Positions 59,521 to 64,000 of a stretch of 64,000 bases of DNA are shown here, one piece after another (position 1 is the stretch's first letter; each line of letters opens with the position of its first letter). The position numbers and the translations under genes were made by a program. Under the pieces are notes generated by a model. It saw only the letters and a list, made by a program, of their open reading frames with translations. It was not told where the DNA came from and did not search any database. The stretch is from the NCBI GenBank assembly GCA_028554795.2, contig CM068838.1, positions 88,044,944-88,108,943 on the forward strand, given 5' to 3'. This DNA comes from Sinohyriopsis cumingii. Taxonomy: Eukaryota; Mollusca; Bivalvia; Unionida; Unionidae.

Positions 59521-60885
59521 TGAAATGGTATATAATTTGATCGGTTTATGCCTAGTTATGCGAGTGTATGTCAGTTCATGCGAGGTGACACAGAATCTGA
59601 TCTGCCAATGCCTAGCTATGTGGGTCTACATTGTTTCATGTGAGGTTGCAGAGAACCTGATCTGCCAATGCCTAGTTATGTGAGTCTATGTCAGTTCATG
59701 CGAGGTGACACAGAACCTGATCTGCCAATGCCTAGTTATGTGAGTCTATGTCAGTTCATGCGAGGTGACACAGAACCTGATCTGCCAATGCCTAGTTATG
59801 TGAGTCTATGTCAGTTCATGCGAGGTGACACAGAACCTGATCTGCCAATGCCTAGTTATGTGGGTCTATGTTGGTTCATGCGAGGAGACACAGAACCTGA
59901 TCTGCCAATGCCTAGCTATGTGGGTCTATATTGTTTCATGTGAGTTTGCACAGAACCTGATCTGCCAATGCCTAGCTAAGTGGGCCTGTGTTGATTCATG
60001 TGACGTGACACAGAATCTGATCTGCCAATGCTTAGCTAAGTGGGCCTGTGTTGTTTCATGCGAGGTTGCACAGAACCTAATCTGTCAATGCCTGGCTATG
60101 TAGGTCTGTGTTGATTCATGTGACATGACAAAGAATCTGATCTGCCAATGCCTAGCTAAGTGGGCCTGTGTTGTTTCATGTGACGTGAAACAGAATCTGA
60201 TCTGCCAATGTCTAGCTATGTAGGTCTGTGTTATTTCATGTGACGTAACACAGAACCTGATCTGTCAATGCCTGGCTATGTAGGTCTGTGTTATTTCATG
60301 TGACGTAACACAGAACCTGATCTGTCAATGCCTGGCTATGTAGGTCTGTGTTGATTCATGTAATGCGACACAGAATCTGATCTGCCAATGCCTAGCTAAG
60401 AGGATCTGTGCTGTTTCATGTGAGGTAGCATAGAATGTGACTGCCAGTGCCTCACTGTTTTGGCTTGTGTTGTTTCAAGTTAGATGGTATAGAATATGAC
60501 CTGTTGATGCCTTATTATGTGGGTCTGCACTGTTTCAAGATAAGTGGCACAGAATCGGACAATGCCTTATAATGTGGGTCTGCACTGTTTCAAGGTAGGT
60601 GGCACAGAATCAGACTTGCAAATGCCTTATTATGTGGGTCTGCTGTTTCAAGGTAAGTGGCACAGAATCGGACTTGCAAATGCCTTATTATGTGGTTCTG
60701 CACTGTTTCAAGGGAAGTGGCATAGAATCGGACTTGCCAATGCCTAATTATGTGCAGCTGTGTTGTTTCATGTAGGGTGTCACAGAATCTGAGCTGCCAA
60801 AGCCTAATTATGTGCGTTTGTGTTGTTTCATGTGAGGTAACATAGAATCTGATCTGCTGATGCCTCCTTATGTGGATCTAAGATG
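59521..60885. repeat. 60-bp minisatellite upstream of exon A
   Basis: About 22 units with tcatgcgaggtgacacagaa, cctgatctgccaatgcctag and ttatgtgagtctatgtcagt. Three consecutive units near 59668-59840 are almost identical. Later units (60470-60760) are more diverged and slightly shorter. Plus-strand frames of about 90 codons through it come from the 60-bp periodicity. Confidence 0.95.
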
Positions 60886-62410
60886 TTCAACAATGGGCGT
60901 GCATTAAATATGAATTGAATTCGTATTGAAAAGTTTTTGTGTTGACTGTTTTGGCATTGGCAGTTTGTGAGTCGTTCCACCAGTATTTTTTTTTCAGTAA
61001 AAATTCAATAATCTATTTTAATTTTAATCTTTATTCTGTTATGACCACTATTATCATAATGTTGCAACAACAACAAAAAAATTCATGCTACCATCCTCAA
61101 GCCAATGAATATAGAAGACCACACCCATCATGCATACTCAACTGATGAATCTTAGTTTCTTTTATAAGGTCTTTATGATGTCATAACATAAATCAAAACA
61201 TAATATTGTGATGCCAGTTAAATTTGCATGGCAGTGAAATACTTGCTGTTTCTAGCTTTGAAAAACAAAACATCCAAATGTCTGTGAGTAATCATGTACT
61301 ACTGTTATTTAAATATAATCTTTAGTTTCAATTAAGAAATCTCATATGTTTAGTACAAAATCAACTCTATATTGTAACTAACAATGATTTTCCTATTAGT
61401 CATTTAAATTTACTTAACAATGGTATTCAAACCAAGATAGTAACATTTTGGTAACACTACCATCGTTGTCTTTTGGACACTGTTTCCTGCAAATAGTAGT
61501 AGTGCTGTTTCAAATAACTGGCAATGTAAAATGCAAAGGCTTGCCTAAAATATGAACTCTATGTTCAATATAGGAAAATACTGGACAATCAAAGCAATGC
61601 AAAATTAACTAGAATTGGTTGAAGATGCAATAATGGAAAATGTGGTAAGTTTTTTTTCAAATTATTCTAGGATCAATGTGGACTCTATTACTATTTACCT
61701 TTGCCTGATATAGTTTTCCAAATTTTCCATCTGTTGTCCTTCCTATGTAAACAGTTGTGTAACTATATATCAATCCATCTATCAGTGATTTCTCCAGGAT
61801 TTTCAAACAACCTGGAGGGGTAGGAGGAATCCCCATCTGGCATTTTTTTTTTAAGTATCTTGGATTTTAATGTATTATGGGGTCAGTCTTTAAATAAGTA
61901 GACCCTTAAAATCTGCTTGAACAATGCATGTGATAAATAACATCAGCACAGATCCTGTGTTACAACAATGGTAAAGAAATGCATAATGCGTGTGCAGTCT
62001 GTACGCAACAGCAGAAACATTATCTGGGCCTGAAAAGTATGGTCATCTGAAATCAAGAACCAAACTTTTATACCGTGGACCTGACATATGTTACAAGTAA
62101 CAACACTAGCCTGTTGGACCTGTATGATCTTTTACTTGTTCCTAAACACTGAAGAAAATGTGCTTTTTATTATTTAAAATCATCTAAAAAGAGTCATAAA
62201 AGTGCACTGAAGCAAGAGAAAGTCAATCGATAGAGACTGTCGGCTTAACATGTTACAGGAAATCTGCAAATTTAGGAAGACAGGCAAACTGGGGCCATAA
62301 CTCCAATACACTGATCACAGGTCTATACTTGATCTTCTCAATTAAACCATCATCTGTTCTCAACCATAGCTATAACAAAGCACTAACAGTGCTCACTATG
62401 AGTATGCATT

Positions 62411-62450
62411 AACCAGCAGGGGGCAGAGTCAACCAGCAGGGGGCAGAGTC
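62411..62450. repeat. 20-bp tandem duplication
   Basis: Two perfect copies of aaccagcagggggcagagtc in direct succession. The perfect identity suggests a recent event. Confidence 0.95.
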
Positions 62451-63908
62451 AACCTCAGTGAAATTCATCCACTTCAAGACTGCAGGACCTCAAATGTTCC
62501 GGGTCCAAAAAGGATGTAAACAATGATAAAAATAAACATATTCAGATTTTCCAGAATCACTGGAAAAAGAATTGGCTATTGGTTGAGTATGATGAAAAGA
62601 GGTTCAATTAATTTTTTTCGTCTTGTACGGCTGAGTGAGCATATCATTCAAGTGCCCTATTCAAGGGTATGTCCAATTTTACTGTCCCATTGACTGCACA
62701 TGAAACAAGAACTTGTTACTTGCACCAGAAAGGTTACTGCAAGAAAATCTAATACCTCCCCACTCCATCAGCAAGACCCGGATTGATCGAATCTTTACAA
62801 AGTCGTGTGCAGATAAGAAAAAAGGCTTTAACGTCTTTTCAACACCTCATATGAGGCAGTTAAAGGTGGGAAACCTTTTCTGATTTTGAGTTTGTAACAT
62901 TCAGCAAAAAAATGGTTTTCATTTGGAACAAAATTACGTCTTCATAAAGTTCATTCACAGCTGTACATCTTTTCTCAACTCCACAGTTTGTTCCCTGAAG
63001 GCACCAATACAATGTAGTTGTCTGAATCTCCAGTTTGCGTTTTGTTATTCATACATGTTAATGCACTGTGGTAAATGCTGGTCTTTCTTGGAATGGTCAA
63101 TGGCTTATGCAAAGCTGGGCAGCATTAGGACCTACTGGTCCTCTACCAGTCAGTCAAATACAAAATTTTCAGGCCCTGATTACCAACAAATAGAAAACCA
63201 AAGGTCTTCCAACGTTTAACCTCACCAGTGCAGTAGTGCTTGTGATAAATGAATAATCAATGAAAGTGGCTCAGTGTTCTGGTGTTAAAAAGATTATTTT
63301 GTATGCACTTAATTTTGTGGTTCATCAAGAAGTCACATTTACTTTGTCAAGCAACAATAAATTATTCTATGTTTATACCTGTGACTGCCTGCAACGAGAT
63401 TTCACAATTTTTCATGAATACATTTATGCCATCTGCAACACAATGTAACAATCTCCTATGCGTCAGTGGAAACACCCTTTTTATTAATCACTAGGTATGT
63501 CTGTATTTTAAACTCTGATGGGTTCATTTAAACAGTATGAAAGGTCATGTTGGACCAATACTGCTGTAAAATTTTACACCTGCTTGCTGTGACTGGTTAA
63601 GCAGTTTTAGATATGTAAAACAAGAAGATCATATCTCAGGCAGTCATACGTGATCAGAAAGCAGACTTTTGCATGTGCATCCAATGATGATAAAAGTGAA
63701 GCACTTATACAATGTGATTAAAACTTGTTAATATTAATAACATGCTGTCAAAATGGGTGCATGATTCCTATCTTTGCTCATTTCCAAGGTCGGGGTTATT
63801 ATGCATATCCAAGAGAAAACAATGGCCCATCCACCCATATCCCATTCTCTCTATACTCTATAGATCTCTCTATCTAGGGAGATTTATCCATGGCAACAGT
63901 GATCAAAA

Positions 63909-64000
63909 ACACACTGCAATACATGGTTATGTATAAGATTCAATTACACATTGCAATACATGGTTATGTGAAAGGATTCAAATACACATTGCAATACAAG
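63909..64000. repeat. ~38-bp tandem repeat at the window edge
   Basis: Units contain acacattgcaatacatggtt and atgtgaaaggattcaaat. At least 2.4 copies run into the right edge of the window, so the array may continue beyond it. Confidence 0.85.

Larger units (their letters stand above)
60886..64000. other. Sequence without supported gene
   Basis: No XPG-type N-terminal exon or other gene was recognised on either strand. A gggccataactcc-type repeat phrase occurs at about 62290. Short frames at 62923-63219, 63260-63448 and 63742-63936 have no recognisable domain. Confidence 0.45.

Noticed and set aside
59668-60103. Protein genes with 20-residue repeats
   Set aside because: The frames exist only because the minisatellite period is 60 bp; no start context, splice sites or conserved flanks.

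Overview
This is AT-rich animal nuclear DNA dominated by repeats. The spliced gene fragment, the tRNA-derived SINEs, the L2/CR1-like LINE, the decayed 150-200 bp interspersed repeats (carrying the phrase gggccataactcc and paired gaccttgacctt phrases) and the many minisatellites suggest a lophotrochozoan, most likely a mollusc. The lineage call is inference. There are no bacterial operons, CRISPR arrays, rRNA genes or convincing intact tRNA genes.

Layout. 0-7 kb: no gene I can defend; a 25-bp/75-bp higher-order tandem array (1.9-2.4 kb), a pair of inverted homologous segments (3.6-4.4 kb) and scattered promoter-like motifs (4.8-6.1 kb). 7-10.5 kb: a 5'-truncated, frameshifted non-LTR retrotransposon. 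10.5-31 kb: minisatellites (units of 35, 45, 38, 34, 47, 60 and 64 bp) alternating with SINEs, a foldback element and a TA-flanked DNA transposon. 32.9-34.3 kb: a hAT-type element with a transposase C-terminal fragment. 35-41 kb: SINEs, decayed repeats and a second copy of the TA-flanked transposon, inverted relative to the first.

The one host gene I can support lies on the minus strand between about 57.7 and 41.8 kb. Four exons (A 57.67-57.49, B 54.09-53.76, C 48.59-48.45, D 42.03-41.81 kb) have consensus splice sites and compatible phases (0-0, 0-0, 1-1) and join into 294 codons. The product reads as the middle of an asteroid/FAM120-family protein (XPG/FEN1-like fold). Its N-terminal XPG exons and its C-terminus were not found; they may lie outside the window or be too short to see. 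Two of its three introns are largely filled by minisatellites: about 4.7 kb of 40-bp units between C and D, and about 1.2 kb between B and C. A further 60-bp array lies upstream of exon A.

Three tRNA-derived SINE types are present. SINE family 1 has a tRNA-like head and a (CA)n tail; SINE family 2 has a Leu/Ser-tRNA-like head and a CAA tail; a third head is seen once. Six of the eight family 2 copies have recognisable target-site duplications. I see no cassette resembling a novel defence or metabolic system. The most interesting signals are the structure of the intronic 40-bp array, a minisatellite that seems to grow out of a SINE tail, and the paired inverted DNA transposons.
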